Source: Kordia antarctica (GTDB taxonomy: Bacteria > Bacteroidota > Bacteroidia > Flavobacteriales > Flavobacteriaceae). From it: a stretch of 64,000 bases of DNA. The translations under genes and the position numbers were made by a program. The stretch spans positions 4,803,501 to 4,867,500 of the forward strand of contig NZ_CP019288.1 in the NCBI RefSeq assembly GCF_009901525.1, read 5' to 3'. Of this stretch, positions 1 to 7,474 are shown in pieces. The notes beneath the pieces are model-generated. The model saw only the letters and a program-made list of their open reading frames with translations, made no database searches and was not told the DNA's origin. Numbering within the stretch: the first letter of the stretch is position 1; each line of letters begins with the position of its first letter.

Positions 1-182
1 GAATAGTTGTGTATATCAACAACTCAAATAGCTGGCAAGAACGCTGGGTAGAAACCAATTGGTCAAACACACGAATTAAAGACTTCACAGGTCATTCTGG
101 TTGGGAACCTGTAACGCAAGGTGGAAAATGGGTAAAAATTCAGGCACCACCAAAAAGCTATTCTGTTTGGTCTGTAAAATAA
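1..182 (+). CDS. C-terminal end of an alpha-amylase-like protein (partial)
   Basis: The reading frame is open from the window edge (codons from base 3) to TAA at 180-182, giving about 59 residues. It is rich in Trp and aromatic residues and ends in WVKIQAPPKSYSVWSV. That pattern (beta-strands ending in an 'APPxxYxVW' strand) resembles the small C-terminal beta domain of family 13 alpha-amylases, which hydrolyse alpha-1,4-glucans. No catalytic part is visible, so the assignment rests on this tail only and could be another carbohydrate-active enzyme. The gene is oriented like rpsU but is separated from it by over 550 bases, so it is not in the same operon. Confidence 0.5.
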   Translation, partial: IVVYINNSNSWQERWVETNWSNTRIKDFTGHSGWEPVTQGGKWVKIQAPPKSYSVWSVK

Positions 183-670
183 CATGATACTCAAAATATC
201 ATTATTCAATTGTTACATTGAAAAATTGTTACATTAATAATTAGGGCATTCCGCAATGAAAAATTGCGGACGCGCTTTCGGCAGTCGCTCTCACAAAACA
301 GAAATAAACGAGTTCACTCAGTGGAATCGAAGTGAGGAGCTTCAACAAAGCCTCAATCGCTAATGCAGAAAAAAACAATTCTAACAATCATTCGAAACTA
401 GTATAAAAAATCAATATGTTGTCACTTCGGGCGCAGTCGAGAAGCCAATAAACATCTTAGTTTCATTGAATCTCAACTGCACTCGATTTGACATATTATG
501 ATAAACCTGTTTAGTTTCATATAGAAAAACACTTAATTATCAGTCAATTATCGTCAAGTCTTGATGCTAGATTCCAAAAGCAGCTTGTGCTGAGCCTGTC
601 GAAGTAAGCGGTCTAATATCTTTTATCGGGCAATACATTCAAATTATTTCAATATTCTTTGGTGTAAATA
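183..670. other. Non-coding spacer with decayed dispersed-repeat fragments
   Basis: No convincing gene lies here. The stretch contains several short GC-richer pieces in otherwise AT-rich DNA: around 313-340, GCGCAGTCGA at 431-440, 471-494, and TGAGCCTGTCGAAG near 588-602. They look like fragments of one family of short interspersed palindromic elements of the CTTCGAC-(A/T)G-GCTCAG kind that I recall from flavobacterial intergenic regions. The ten-base core at 431-440 recurs at 2676-2685, next to the tRNA genes. Membership of a genome-wide family is inference; only the local similarity is seen. Confidence 0.4.
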
Positions 671-700
671 TTTGTAATCAAAAAATAGTCTCTATATTTG
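671..700 (+). promoter_or_regulatory. Bacteroidota-type promoter of rpsU
   Basis: A -33 element TTTG (671-674) and a -7 element TATATTTG (693-700) match the Bacteroidota sigma-ABfr consensus TTTG...TAnnTTTG, with 18 bases between them. Transcription would start near 707, giving a leader of about 30 nucleotides that carries the strong Shine-Dalgarno sequence of rpsU. Confidence 0.65.
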
Positions 701-721
701 CAATCGTAAAATCTAAAAGAG

Positions 722-728
722 AGGAGGT
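722..728 (+). promoter_or_regulatory. Strong Shine-Dalgarno sequence of rpsU
   Basis: AGGAGGT (part of GAGGAGGTT) ends eight bases before the rpsU start codon and is fully complementary to the 16S rRNA anti-Shine-Dalgarno core. None of the other start regions inspected here (tuf, secE, rplK, rplA, rpoC) has one. Published work on Flavobacterium johnsoniae indicates that bS21 helps hide the anti-Shine-Dalgarno sequence on the ribosome, so an rpsU message with a perfect site is translated preferentially by ribosomes lacking bS21: an autoregulatory loop. The site is seen; its use in this organism is inferred. Confidence 0.8.
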
Positions 729-736
729 TAAGGACT

Positions 737-931
737 ATGTTAATTATACCAGTTAAAGAAGGAGAAAATATAGACAGAGCACTGAAACGTTTCAAGCGAA
801 AATTTGATCGTACAGGTGGAATGCGTCAACTAAGAGCTAGAAAACACTTTTCAAAGCCATCAGTAGTGCGTAGAGCGCAGATTCAGAAAGCTCAGTACAT
901 ACAAAATCTTAGAGATCAAGAAGAAGTTTAA
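737..931 (+). CDS. rpsU: 30S ribosomal protein bS21
   Basis: A 64-residue, very basic protein starting MLIIPVKEGENIDRALKRFK, the typical bS21 N-terminus, followed by a long helical Arg/Lys-rich tail; length is normal for Bacteroidota. It binds the 30S platform near the 3' end of 16S rRNA. In this phylum it is thought to occlude the anti-Shine-Dalgarno sequence. The ATG is fixed by a perfect Shine-Dalgarno site eight bases upstream, which is exceptional for this phylum. It has its own promoter (671-700) and a terminator at 951-980, so it appears monocistronic. Confidence 0.96.
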   Translation: MLIIPVKEGENIDRALKRFKRKFDRTGGMRQLRARKHFSKPSVVRRAQIQKAQYIQNLRDQEEV

Positions 932-950
932 GATTTTTAGAACAAAATTA

Positions 951-980
951 AAAAGGTTTCCATAACGGAAACCTTTTTTT
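951..980 (+). terminator. Intrinsic terminator of rpsU
   Basis: An inverted repeat AAAGGTTTCC / GGAAACCTTT with loop ATAAC is followed by a run of T. It sits 19 bases after the rpsU stop codon. Confidence 0.85.
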
Positions 981-1036
981 GTGTGTATAATTCAAATATT
1001 AAATACAACTTTAGTAACTTTAAACAAATAAAATGG

Positions 1037-1170
1037 AGTTTATCAGTTTAAGAGTTTATCAGTTTAATTTCGCATTAATAAAAGTTAAAAGTTAAAAGTT
1101 AAAAGTGAACAGTTGAAAGTGAAAAAGTGATCAGTTAAGAGTAAATTAACGAACAAACAAACAAACAAAG
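1037..1170. repeat. Low-complexity AT-rich spacer with short direct repeats
   Basis: The stretch between the rpsU terminator and the recombinase gene contains AGTTTATCAGTTTA twice (from 1037 and from about 1053), about three and a half copies of a seven-base unit GTTAAAA near 1083-1105, and AACA/AAAC repeats at 1151-1169. No gene is seen. Such runs can change length by slippage, but no function is evident. Confidence 0.6.
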
Positions 1171-1193
1171 CGACTAAAACCCAAAACCCAAAA

Positions 1194-2081
1194 ATGACCT
1201 TCACTTCCTTCACAGAATATCTAAAACTCGAAAAGAACTATTCGGTGCATACGGTAACAGCTTATGAAAAAGATTTGCGTTCGTTTTCGGAATTTTGTGA
1301 AACTGCATATGAGGATGATAATATAAAAGGAGTTCATTATGTGCAAATTCGGAATTGGATCGTTTCTTTAGTAGAAACGGGTTTGATGAATGCAACGATA
1401 AACAGAAAAGTATCTTCACTCAAAACCTATTACAAATACTTACTCAAAACAAAACAAATAGAAGTAAGTCCATTAATAAAACACAAAGCATTAAAAACGT
1501 CAAAAAAAATACAAGTACCATTCTCTAAAAAAGAAATGGATCAAGTATTAGAAAACATAGTCTTTAAAAATGATTTTGCAGGTATACGCAACAAAACGAT
1601 CATTGAAATGTTGTATGCAACAGGAATGCGGCGGAGTGAATTAATCAATCTAAAAGAATCAGACATAGATTATACTTTAAAAACAATTAAAATATTAGGT
1701 AAAAGAAACAAAGAGCGAATTGTTCCATTGCTGCAAAAGCTTGAAGTACAGTTAAAAGAATACAATACCCAAAGGAAATCAATAGCTATTCATAAAACGG
1801 ATGAATTATTTTTAACGGCTAAGGGAAATAAAATCTATCCGAATCTTGTATATCGTCTAATAAATGATTATTTTAGTGTAGCATCAACAAAAACAAAAAA
1901 GAGTCCGCATATTCTCAGACATACATTTGCGACTCATTTATTAAATCAAGGTGCAGACTTAAATGCTGTAAAAGAATTACTTGGTCATGCTAGCTTAGCT
2001 TCCACACAAGTATATACTCACAACAGTTTAGCTGAACTTAAAAATGTATATGCCAAAGCGCATCCTAGAAATAAAAAGTAA
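1194..2081 (+). CDS. xerC: XerC/XerD-type tyrosine recombinase
   Basis: A 295-residue site-specific recombinase. The N-terminal SAM-like DNA-binding domain (about residues 1-90) begins with FTEYLKLEKNYSVHTVTAY. The catalytic domain carries the expected set: Arg in ATGMRRSELINL, Lys in the GKRNKERIVPL hairpin, H-x-x-R in SPHILRHTFATHLL, His in LGHASLASTQVY, and the nucleophilic Tyr in the final YTHNSLAELK. Length and motifs match housekeeping Xer proteins that resolve chromosome dimers at dif, rather than larger phage integrases. Its place directly before hpf and the tuf cluster, without mobile-element signatures, supports a chromosomal role. Whether it is XerC or XerD cannot be decided from the sequence. 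Confidence 0.88.
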   Translation: MTFTSFTEYLKLEKNYSVHTVTAYEKDLRSFSEFCETAYEDDNIKGVHYVQIRNWIVSLVETGLMNATINRKVSSLKTYYKYLLKTKQIEVSPLIKHKALKTSKKIQVPFSKKEMDQVLENIVFKNDFAGIRNKTIIEMLYATGMRRSELINLKESDIDYTLKTIKILGKRNKERIVPLLQKLEVQLKEYNTQRKSIAIHKTDELFLTAKGNKIYPNLVYRLINDYFSVASTKTKKSPHILRHTFATHLLNQGADLNAVKELLGHASLASTQVYTHNSLAELKNVYAKAHPRNKK

Positions 2082-2132
2082 TTACAAAGAAAGCAGCCAA
2101 AACCTAAATTATAACCTAAAAAAATACCGCGT

Positions 2133-2432
2133 ATGAAAGTAAACATGCAGTCCGTAAACTTTACGGCAGATCGTAAGTTAGTAGATTTCATTCAAAGAAA
2201 AATGGACAAGTTAGAAACATACTATGATAAAATTGTAGATGCAGACGTCTATTTAAAGGTAGAAAACACAAGTGCAAAAGAAAATAAGATTGCAGAAGTG
2301 AGAGTAAATATTCCTGGAGATGATCTTATGGTAAAAAAACAATGTAGAACCTTTGAGGAAGCTATGGATGAAGCAACAAGCACATTACAAAGAGCGCTAT
2401 TAAAAAGAAAAGAAAAAGTACGAACACATTGA
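2133..2432 (+). CDS. hpf: Ribosome hibernation promoting factor (HPF/RaiA family)
   Basis: A 99-residue protein with the HPF/RaiA beta-alpha-beta-beta-beta-alpha pattern: MKVNMQSVNFTADRKLVDF, a first helix (FIQRKMDKLETYYDKI), strands with VYLKVENTS and IAEVRVNIPG, and a C-terminal Lys/Arg-rich helix. It binds the 30S decoding region of idle ribosomes and promotes their storage. The length is that of the short HPF form, without the C-terminal dimerisation domain of long HPF. It lies 51 bases after the recombinase on the same strand and may be co-transcribed with it. Confidence 0.9.
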   Translation: MKVNMQSVNFTADRKLVDFIQRKMDKLETYYDKIVDADVYLKVENTSAKENKIAEVRVNIPGDDLMVKKQCRTFEEAMDEATSTLQRALLKRKEKVRTH

Positions 2433-2456
2433 TATAAAAAAGTTCTCAAAAATTGT

Positions 2457-2485
2457 TTTGATTAAAAAAATAATTTATACATTTG
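2457..2485 (+). promoter_or_regulatory. Promoter of the tRNA-tuf cluster
   Basis: A -33 TTTG (2457-2460) and a -7 TACATTTG (2478-2485), 17 bases apart, fit the Bacteroidota promoter consensus. It lies 40 bases before tRNA-Thr and is well placed to drive tRNA-Thr/Tyr/Gly/Thr and tuf as one unit. Confidence 0.65.
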
Positions 2486-2486
2486 C

Positions 2487-2514
2487 AGTCCGTTAGAAAT
2501 AGCGGGCTTTTTTT
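2487..2514 (+). terminator. Short hairpin with T-run between hpf and tRNA-Thr
   Basis: AGTCCG (2487-2492) can pair with CGGGCT (2503-2508, one G-U pair) and is followed by a T-run to 2514. It resembles an intrinsic terminator of hpf, but it begins just after the -7 box of the tRNA promoter. It may therefore act instead as a leader hairpin at the start of the tRNA transcript. Confidence 0.4.
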
Positions 2515-2524
2515 ATGAGCAAAA

Positions 2525-2598
2525 GCCGATGTAGCTCAGCTGGCTAGAGCAGCTGATTTGTAATCAGCAGGTCGTGGGTTCGAGTCCCTCCATCGGCT
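2525..2598 (+). tRNA. tRNA-Thr (anticodon UGU)
   Basis: A cloverleaf of 74 bases: acceptor GCCGATG pairs with CATCGGC, the D arm has GCTCAGCTGGCTAGAGC, the anticodon loop is TTTGTAA, and the T arm contains GGTTCGAGTCC. CCA is not encoded. First tRNA of a Thr-Tyr-Gly-Thr-tuf cluster, the same order as in the Escherichia coli tufB operon. Confidence 0.95.
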
Positions 2599-2706
2599 CA
2601 AAAAAAGTAAAGCGCAGTAGGGGTTGAGAAATACGAAAAGTATTTTGAGACATAATAATGAAACGTTAATCCTTAGCGCAGTCGAAGGAAGTTATCCATC
2701 GGCTCA
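2589..2706. repeat. Direct repeat of the tRNA-Thr 3' end flanking a 94-base insert
   Basis: The twelve-base 3' end of the tRNA-Thr gene, TCCATCGGCTCA (2589-2600), recurs exactly at 2695-2706. The segment between carries GCGCAGTCGA (2676-2685), the core also found in the spacer at 431-440, and AGCGCAGT at both ends of the insert. This looks like a small element inserted at, or scarred onto, a tRNA 3' end. Confidence 0.6.
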
Positions 2707-2732
2707 TAAGTTTTGAAATATTGATTTTTATT

Positions 2733-2814
<82 letters not shown>

Positions 2815-2824
2815 CTAAACAAAA

Positions 2825-2897
2825 GCGAAAGTAGCTCAGTTGGTAGAGCGTCAGCCTTCCAAGCTGAATGTCGCCGGTTCGAACCCGGTCTTTCGCT
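2825..2897 (+). tRNA. tRNA-Gly (anticodon UCC)
   Basis: A 73-base cloverleaf: acceptor GCGAAAG / CTTTCGC, anticodon loop CTTCCAA, T arm CCGGTTCGAACCCGG, discriminator T. Third tRNA of the cluster. Confidence 0.95.
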
Positions 2898-2910
2898 CTA
2901 TATATTTCTT

Positions 2911-2982
2911 GCCGATGTAGCTCAGGGGTAGAGTGTTTCCTTGGTAAGGAAGAGGTCACGGGTTCAAATCCCGTCATTGGCT
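2911..2982 (+). tRNA. tRNA-Thr (anticodon GGU)
   Basis: A 72-base cloverleaf: acceptor GCCGATG / CATTGGC with one G-U pair, anticodon loop TTGGTAA, T arm CGGGTTCAAATCCCG. It shares its 5' acceptor half with the UGU tRNA-Thr upstream. It lies 55 bases before tuf. Confidence 0.95.
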
Positions 2983-3037
2983 CATAAAATGTATAAATTT
3001 AACACTAATATATAACTAAGATTAAAATAAATTAAAC

Positions 3038-4225
3038 ATGGCAAAGGCAACTTTTGATCGTTCAAAACCACACCTTAACATAGGTACAATTGGACACGTA
3101 GATCACGGTAAAACAACTTTAACTGCTGCTATTACTAAAGTATTAGCTGATGCAGGTTTTTCAGAAGCAAAATCATTTGATCAAATTGATAATGCTCCAG
3201 AAGAGAAAGAAAGAGGAATAACAATTAATACATCACACGTAGAATACGCAACAGCTAATCGTCACTACGCACACGTTGACTGTCCAGGTCACGCGGATTA
3301 CGTAAAGAACATGGTTACTGGTGCTGCACAAATGGATGGCGCTATATTAGTAGTTGCTGCAACTGACGGTCCTATGCCACAAACTCGTGAGCACATCTTA
3401 TTAGGTCGTCAAGTAGGAATTCCAAGAATGGTTGTATTCATGAATAAAGTGGATATGGTTGATGATGAGGAATTAATTGAATTGGTAGATATGGAAGTTA
3501 GAGATTTATTATCTTTCTATGAATATGATGGAGATAATGGGCCTGTAATTGCTGGTTCTGCATTAGGTGCACTTAACGGTGAGAAAAAATGGGTTGATAC
3601 AGTTTTAGAATTAATGGAAGCTGTTGATGTTTGGATTGAAGAGCCTTTAAGAGAAATAGATAAGCCTTTCTTAATGCCAATTGAAGATGTATTCTCAATT
3701 ACTGGTCGTGGTACTGTTGCAACTGGTCGTATTGAAACGGGTATTGCTAACACTGGAGATCCTGTAGAGATTATTGGTATGGGAGCTGGAAAATTAACTT
3801 CTACTATTACTGGTATCGAAATGTTTCGTCAAATATTAGATAGAGGTGAAGCTGGAGATAATGCAGGTATTTTATTAAGAGGTATTGAGAAAACTCAAAT
3901 CTCTAGAGGTATGGTAATCTGTAAGCCAGGTTCTGTAACTCCACATGCTAAATTTAAAGCTGAGGTTTATATCCTTAAAAAAGAAGAAGGTGGACGTCAC
4001 ACTCCATTTCATACAAATTATCGTCCTCAATTTTATGTTCGTACAACGGATGTAACAGGAACTATCAGCTTGCCAGAAGGTGTTGAGATGGTTATGCCAG
4101 GAGATAACTTAACAATTACTGTTGAGTTGTTAAACACAATTGCGATGAATGTAGGTTTACGTTTTGCAATTCGTGAAGGTGGTAGAACTGTTGGTGCAGG
4201 TCAGGTAACTGAAATTTTAGACTAA
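3038..4225 (+). CDS. tuf: Elongation factor Tu
   Basis: A 395-residue GTPase that carries aminoacyl-tRNA to the ribosomal A site. Domain 1 (about residues 1-200) has the G motifs GHVDHGKTT, the switch I segment [20 protein letters not shown] and NKVD. Domain 2 begins near the [20 protein letters not shown] stretch. Domain 3 ends with [19 protein letters not shown]. Length is standard. It follows four tRNA genes and is probably co-transcribed with them; a terminator follows at 4251-4278. No Shine-Dalgarno precedes the ATG (AATTAAACATG), as is usual in this phylum. It is the only tuf gene in the window. Confidence 0.98.
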   Translation: MAKATFDRSKPHLNIGTIGHVDHGKTTLTAAITKVLADAGFSEAKSFDQIDNAPEEKERGITINTSHVEYATANRHYAHVDCPGHADYVKNMVTGAAQMDGAILVVAATDGPMPQTREHILLGRQVGIPRMVVFMNKVDMVDDEELIELVDMEVRDLLSFYEYDGDNGPVIAGSALGALNGEKKWVDTVLELMEAVDVWIEEPLREIDKPFLMPIEDVFSITGRGTVATGRIETGIANTGDPVEIIGMGAGKLTSTITGIEMFRQILDRGEAGDNAGILLRGIEKTQISRGMVICKPGSVTPHAKFKAEVYILKKEEGGRHTPFHTNYRPQFYVRTTDVTGTISLPEGVEMVMPGDNLTITVELLNTIAMNVGLRFAIREGGRTVGAGQVTEILD

Positions 4226-4250
4226 ACAGATAAATATTAATAAATAATAG

Positions 4251-4278
4251 AGGTGTCCCGTTTTTGGGACGCCTTTTT
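4251..4278 (+). terminator. Intrinsic terminator of tuf
   Basis: AGGTGTCCC and GGGACGCCT form a nine-pair stem (one G-U) around a T-rich loop, followed by TTTTT. It lies 25 bases after tuf and eight bases before tRNA-Trp, so the tRNA-Trp/secE unit needs readthrough or its own promoter. Confidence 0.8.
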
Positions 4279-4285
4279 ATGGAAT

Positions 4286-4358
4286 ACGGGTTTAGCTCAG
4301 TTGGTAGAGCACTGGTCTCCAAAACCAGGTGTCGTGAGTTCGAGTCTCTCAACCCGTG
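4286..4358 (+). tRNA. tRNA-Trp (anticodon CCA)
   Basis: A 73-base cloverleaf: acceptor ACGGGTT / AACCCGT, discriminator G, D arm GCTCAGTTGGTAGAGC, anticodon stem-loop CTGGTCTCCAAAACCAG, T arm GAGTTCGAGTCTC. A tRNA-Trp directly before secE-nusG is a widespread bacterial arrangement. Confidence 0.95.
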
Positions 4359-4374
4359 CTAATAAAATTACAAT

Positions 4375-4575
4375 ATGGCTGGTATAGTAAATTATGTAAA
4401 AGAATCTTTCGAGGAGTTGAGAACCAATGTTACTTGGACAGCGTGGCCAGAGGCACAGCGTTTAACAATTGTTGTTGCGATTTTCTCAATTATTTTCTCA
4501 TTAGTAATTTGGGGAGTTGATTCAGCCTTTGCAAAAGCATTAGGATTTGTGTACGAACTAGTACTTGGTAAATAA
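4375..4575 (+). CDS. secE: Preprotein translocase subunit SecE
   Basis: A 66-residue protein of the short SecE type. An amphipathic N-terminal part (VKESFEELRTNVTWTAWPEA) with the conserved 'W-P-x-x-x' segment precedes a single membrane span (about residues 29-50, LTIVVAIFSIIFSLVIWGVD). SecE clamps SecY in the inner-membrane SecYEG channel. It starts 17 bases after tRNA-Trp and is followed 25 bases later by nusG, the canonical order. Confidence 0.95.
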   Translation: MAGIVNYVKESFEELRTNVTWTAWPEAQRLTIVVAIFSIIFSLVIWGVDSAFAKALGFVYELVLGK

Positions 4576-4599
4576 TCACTCTCAAAAATTATACTTATT

Positions 4600-5151
4600 A
4601 TGGCGGATTCTAATGTGAAGAAATGGTATGTTGTGAGAGCTGTCAGTGGGCAGGAAAATAAAATAAAAGCTTATATAGAAAGCGAAATAGTTAGACTTGG
4701 TCTTGAGGATTATGTAGAAGAAGTTTTAGTTCCAACGGAAAAAGTAATTCAAATCCGTAACGGAAAAAAAGTAAATAAGGAAAAAGTTTATTTCCCAGGT
4801 TATATTATGATTAAAGCTAATATAGCAGGAGAAGTAACACATGTTATAAAGTCAGTTACAAACGTGATTGGTTTCTTAGGAGAAGTAAAAGGAGGAGATC
4901 CTGTTCCGTTAAGGCAATCAGAAGTTAATAGAATGCTTGGTAAAGTGGATGAATTAGCAGTGAAAACTGATAATGTCGCAATCCCTTTTACAACAGGACA
5001 AACAGTAAAAGTAATCGATGGTCCTTTCAATGGTTTCAATGGAACAGTTGAAAAGATTAACGAAGAGAAACGTAAATTAGAAGTAATGGTGAAAATTTTC
5101 GGAAGAAAAACACCTTTAGAACTAAGTTACATGCAAGTAGAGAAAATATAA
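4600..5151 (+). CDS. nusG: Transcription termination/antitermination protein NusG
   Basis: A 183-residue factor that binds RNA polymerase and couples it to Rho or ribosomes. The NGN domain (about residues 6-115) starts KKWYVVRAVSGQENKIKAYI and contains the VYFPGYIMI strand. The C-terminal KOW domain (about residues 128-183) carries VKVIDGPFNGFNGTVEKI and ends MQVEKI. Length matches the two-domain form. It is in the secE-nusG-rplK operon. Confidence 0.97.
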   Translation: MADSNVKKWYVVRAVSGQENKIKAYIESEIVRLGLEDYVEEVLVPTEKVIQIRNGKKVNKEKVYFPGYIMIKANIAGEVTHVIKSVTNVIGFLGEVKGGDPVPLRQSEVNRMLGKVDELAVKTDNVAIPFTTGQTVKVIDGPFNGFNGTVEKINEEKRKLEVMVKIFGRKTPLELSYMQVEKI

Positions 5152-5226
5152 TTGTTACACATTATATATACACGTAAACATTTTTAGCTTCCAAATAAAA
5201 AGTGTTTTACAACTAAAAACAAGAAA

Positions 5227-5664
5227 ATGGCAAAAGAATTAAGTAAAGTAGTTAAGCTACAAGTTAGGGGAGGTGCAGCGAATCCGTCGCCACCGGTTGG
5301 ACCCGCTTTAGGTGCTGCCGGTGTTAATATCATGGAGTTCTGTAAGCAGTTTAATGCAAGAACACAAGATAAACAAGGTAAAATAGTACCAGTTGTTATT
5401 TCTGTATACAAAGACAAATCTTTTGAATTTGTAGTGAAAACAGCTCCAGCGGCAGTTCAGCTAATGGAAGCGGCAAAGATTAAAAAAGGATCAGGAGAAC
5501 CAAACCGTAAAAAGGTAGCAAGCGTAACTTGGGAACAAGTAAGAGCAATTGCTCAAGACAAAATGGTAGACTTAAATGCGTTTAAAGTTGAGTCAGCAAT
5601 GAGTATGGTTGCAGGAACTGCAAGATCTATGGGATTAACAGTATCTGGTGATAAACCTTTTTAA
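5227..5664 (+). CDS. rplK: 50S ribosomal protein uL11
   Basis: A 145-residue stalk-base protein. The N-terminal domain has the conserved [20 protein letters not shown] segment, whose prolines contact translation factors. The C-terminal RNA-binding domain (about 70-145) binds the GTPase centre of 23S rRNA and ends [11 protein letters not shown]. It lies 75 bases after nusG and 12 bases before rplA; L11-L1 pairing is canonical. Confidence 0.97.
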   Translation: MAKELSKVVKLQVRGGAANPSPPVGPALGAAGVNIMEFCKQFNARTQDKQGKIVPVVISVYKDKSFEFVVKTAPAAVQLMEAAKIKKGSGEPNRKKVASVTWEQVRAIAQDKMVDLNAFKVESAMSMVAGTARSMGLTVSGDKPF

Positions 5665-5676
5665 ATCTAAAAGAAA

Positions 5677-6366
5677 ATGGCACGAGTAACAAAAAAGCAA
5701 AAAGAAGCTTTAGCTAAAGTAGACAGAAACAAATTGTATTCTGTTGCGGAAGCATCAAGCTTAGTGAAAGAAATAACAAATGTAAAATTTGACGCGTCTG
5801 TTGATATTGCTGTAAGATTAGGTGTTGATCCACGTAAAGCTAATCAAATGGTAAGAGGTGTGGTAACATTACCGCACGGAACAGGTAAAGACGTTAAAGT
5901 TTTAGCATTAGTAACTCCAGATAAAGAAGCAGAAGCTACAGAAGCAGGTGCTGACTATGTTGGATTAGACGAGTACCTTGCGAAAATTAAAGGAGGATGG
6001 ACAGATGTTGATGTAATCATCACAATGCCAAGTGTAATGGGTAAATTAGGACCTTTAGGTAGAATTTTAGGACCAAGAGGTTTAATGCCAAACCCAAAAA
6101 CTGGTACTGTAACAATGGATGTAGCGAAAGCTGTAACTGAAGTGAAAGCTGGTAAAATTGACTTTAAAGTTGATAAAACAGGAATCGTTCATGCGTCTAT
6201 TGGTAAATCTTCATTCTCTGCAGAAAAAATTGAAGGGAATGCGGCTGAGCTATTACAGACATTAATGAAATTAAAGCCAACTGCGGCAAAAGGTATATAC
6301 ATGAAAAGTGTTTTTATGTCAAGTACCATGAGCCCAAGTATAGCTGTTGATCCGAAAACAATATAA
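5677..6366 (+). CDS. rplA: 50S ribosomal protein uL1
   Basis: A 229-residue protein of the mobile L1 stalk, which helps release deacylated tRNA. Recognisable segments are [18 protein letters not shown] near residue 45, [20 protein letters not shown] near 115, and the RNA-binding [15 protein letters not shown] near 165. Length is standard. L1 typically represses its own operon by binding the L11 leader; a possible leader (5152-5226) exists, but I could not identify the binding structure. Confidence 0.97.
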   Translation: MARVTKKQKEALAKVDRNKLYSVAEASSLVKEITNVKFDASVDIAVRLGVDPRKANQMVRGVVTLPHGTGKDVKVLALVTPDKEAEATEAGADYVGLDEYLAKIKGGWTDVDVIITMPSVMGKLGPLGRILGPRGLMPNPKTGTVTMDVAKAVTEVKAGKIDFKVDKTGIVHASIGKSSFSAEKIEGNAAELLQTLMKLKPTAAKGIYMKSVFMSSTMSPSIAVDPKTI

Positions 6367-6391
6367 TTGGTAGTTAAAAAAGATTTTTATC

Positions 6392-6913
6392 ATGACTAAA
6401 GAAGAAAAATTAGTAGTAATAGAAGAATTAACTGCACAGTTAGCTGAAAATACGAATATTTATTTAACAGATATCTCTGGATTAAATGCTGAAGCTACTT
6501 CAGATTTAAGAAGAGCTTGTTACAAGGAAAATATTCAACTTGCAGTAATCAAGAATACATTGCTTGCAAAAGCAATGGAAGCTTCTGAAAAAGAATTTGG
6601 TGAACTTCCTGAAGTATTAAAAGGAAACACTTCACTAATGTTTTCAGAAACAGGAAACGCTCCAGCGAAATTAATCAAAGAATTCAGAAAAAAGAAGAAA
6701 GCAAAAAAACCTATTTTAAAAGGAGCTTTCATCGAATCTGCGGTTTATGTAGGAGACGATCAATTAGATGTATTAGTTGATATCAAATCTAGAGAAGAGC
6801 TTATTGGAGAAATCATTGGATTATTACAATCTCCTGCTAAGAACGTTGTTTCTGCTCTTAAATCTAGTGGCGGTAAATTGGCTGGAATCATCAAAACATT
6901 ATCTGAAAGATAA
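6392..6913 (+). CDS. rplJ: 50S ribosomal protein uL10
   Basis: A 173-residue stalk protein that binds 23S rRNA through its N-terminal domain and carries L7/L12 dimers on its C-terminal helix. The N-terminus MTKEEKLVVIEELTAQLAEN and the segment LRRACYKENIQLAVIKNTLL are typical of L10. It is followed after 64 bases by rplL, the canonical pair. Confidence 0.96.
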   Translation: MTKEEKLVVIEELTAQLAENTNIYLTDISGLNAEATSDLRRACYKENIQLAVIKNTLLAKAMEASEKEFGELPEVLKGNTSLMFSETGNAPAKLIKEFRKKKKAKKPILKGAFIESAVYVGDDQLDVLVDIKSREELIGEIIGLLQSPAKNVVSALKSSGGKLAGIIKTLSER

Positions 6914-6977
6914 TTTAGAAAGTACGCACTTAACAAAACAAATATTTAACAAAAACATTATTTTAAAACGATAGAAA

Positions 6978-7352
6978 ATGGCAGATTTAAAAGAATTCGC
7001 AGAACAATTAGTTAACCTTACAGTAAAAGAAGTTAACGAATTAGCAGGTATATTAAAAGATGAGTACGGTATTGAGCCTGCTGCAGCTGCAGTAGTTCAA
7101 TCAGGTGGTGGCGGAGCAGCAGCAGAAGAAGCTGACGAGCAAACTGAATTTGACGTTATCTTAAAAGCCGCAGGTGGTTCTAAGTTAGCAGTAGTTAAAT
7201 TAGTAAAAGAATTAACTGGTTTAGGTCTTAAAGAAGCTAAAGCAATTGTTGATTCTGCACCAGCAGCAGTAAAAGAAGGAGTAACTAAAGATGAGGCTGA
7301 AGGTCTTAAAGCATCTTTAGAAGAAGCAGGAGCAGAGGTTGAGCTTAAGTAA
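6978..7352 (+). CDS. rplL: 50S ribosomal protein bL12 (L7/L12)
   Basis: A 124-residue acidic stalk protein. The N-terminal dimerisation part (residues 1-35) is followed by an Ala/Gly-rich hinge ([18 protein letters not shown]) and the C-terminal factor-binding domain (about 54-124) with the typical [18 protein letters not shown] segment. It recruits EF-Tu, EF-G and other GTPases. A strong hairpin between it and rpoB (7375-7417) probably adjusts the ratio of ribosomal protein to polymerase expression. Confidence 0.97.
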   Translation: MADLKEFAEQLVNLTVKEVNELAGILKDEYGIEPAAAAVVQSGGGGAAAEEADEQTEFDVILKAAGGSKLAVVKLVKELTGLGLKEAKAIVDSAPAAVKEGVTKDEAEGLKASLEEAGAEVELK

Positions 7353-7374
7353 GCTTACCAAGCTATAAAAACTT

Positions 7375-7417
7375 GGTTTAGGTCTTTGGGATAGTTCCCT
7401 GAGACCTAAACCCTTTT
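7375..7417 (+). terminator. Attenuator hairpin between rplL and rpoB
   Basis: GGTTTAGGTCT (7375-7385) pairs perfectly with AGACCTAAACC (7402-7412); an inner GGGA/TCCC extends the hairpin. It is followed by only CTTTTG, a weak T-run. This is what is expected of a partial terminator (attenuator) like the rplL-rpoB site of Escherichia coli. The structure is seen; partial readthrough is inferred. Confidence 0.65.
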
Positions 7418-7474
7418 GTGCATATAAGCGTGAATACGTTTTATTTTATTTTATTTTAATCATAATATTGTCCA

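Noticed and set aside
1194-2081. Recombinase next to tRNA genes as an integrative-element integrase
   Set aside because: Size and motifs fit a housekeeping Xer protein, the neighbours are core genes, and no other element genes are present.
6777-6974. 65-codon + strand frame over the end of rplJ
   Set aside because: It overlaps rplJ in another frame and has no recognisable features.
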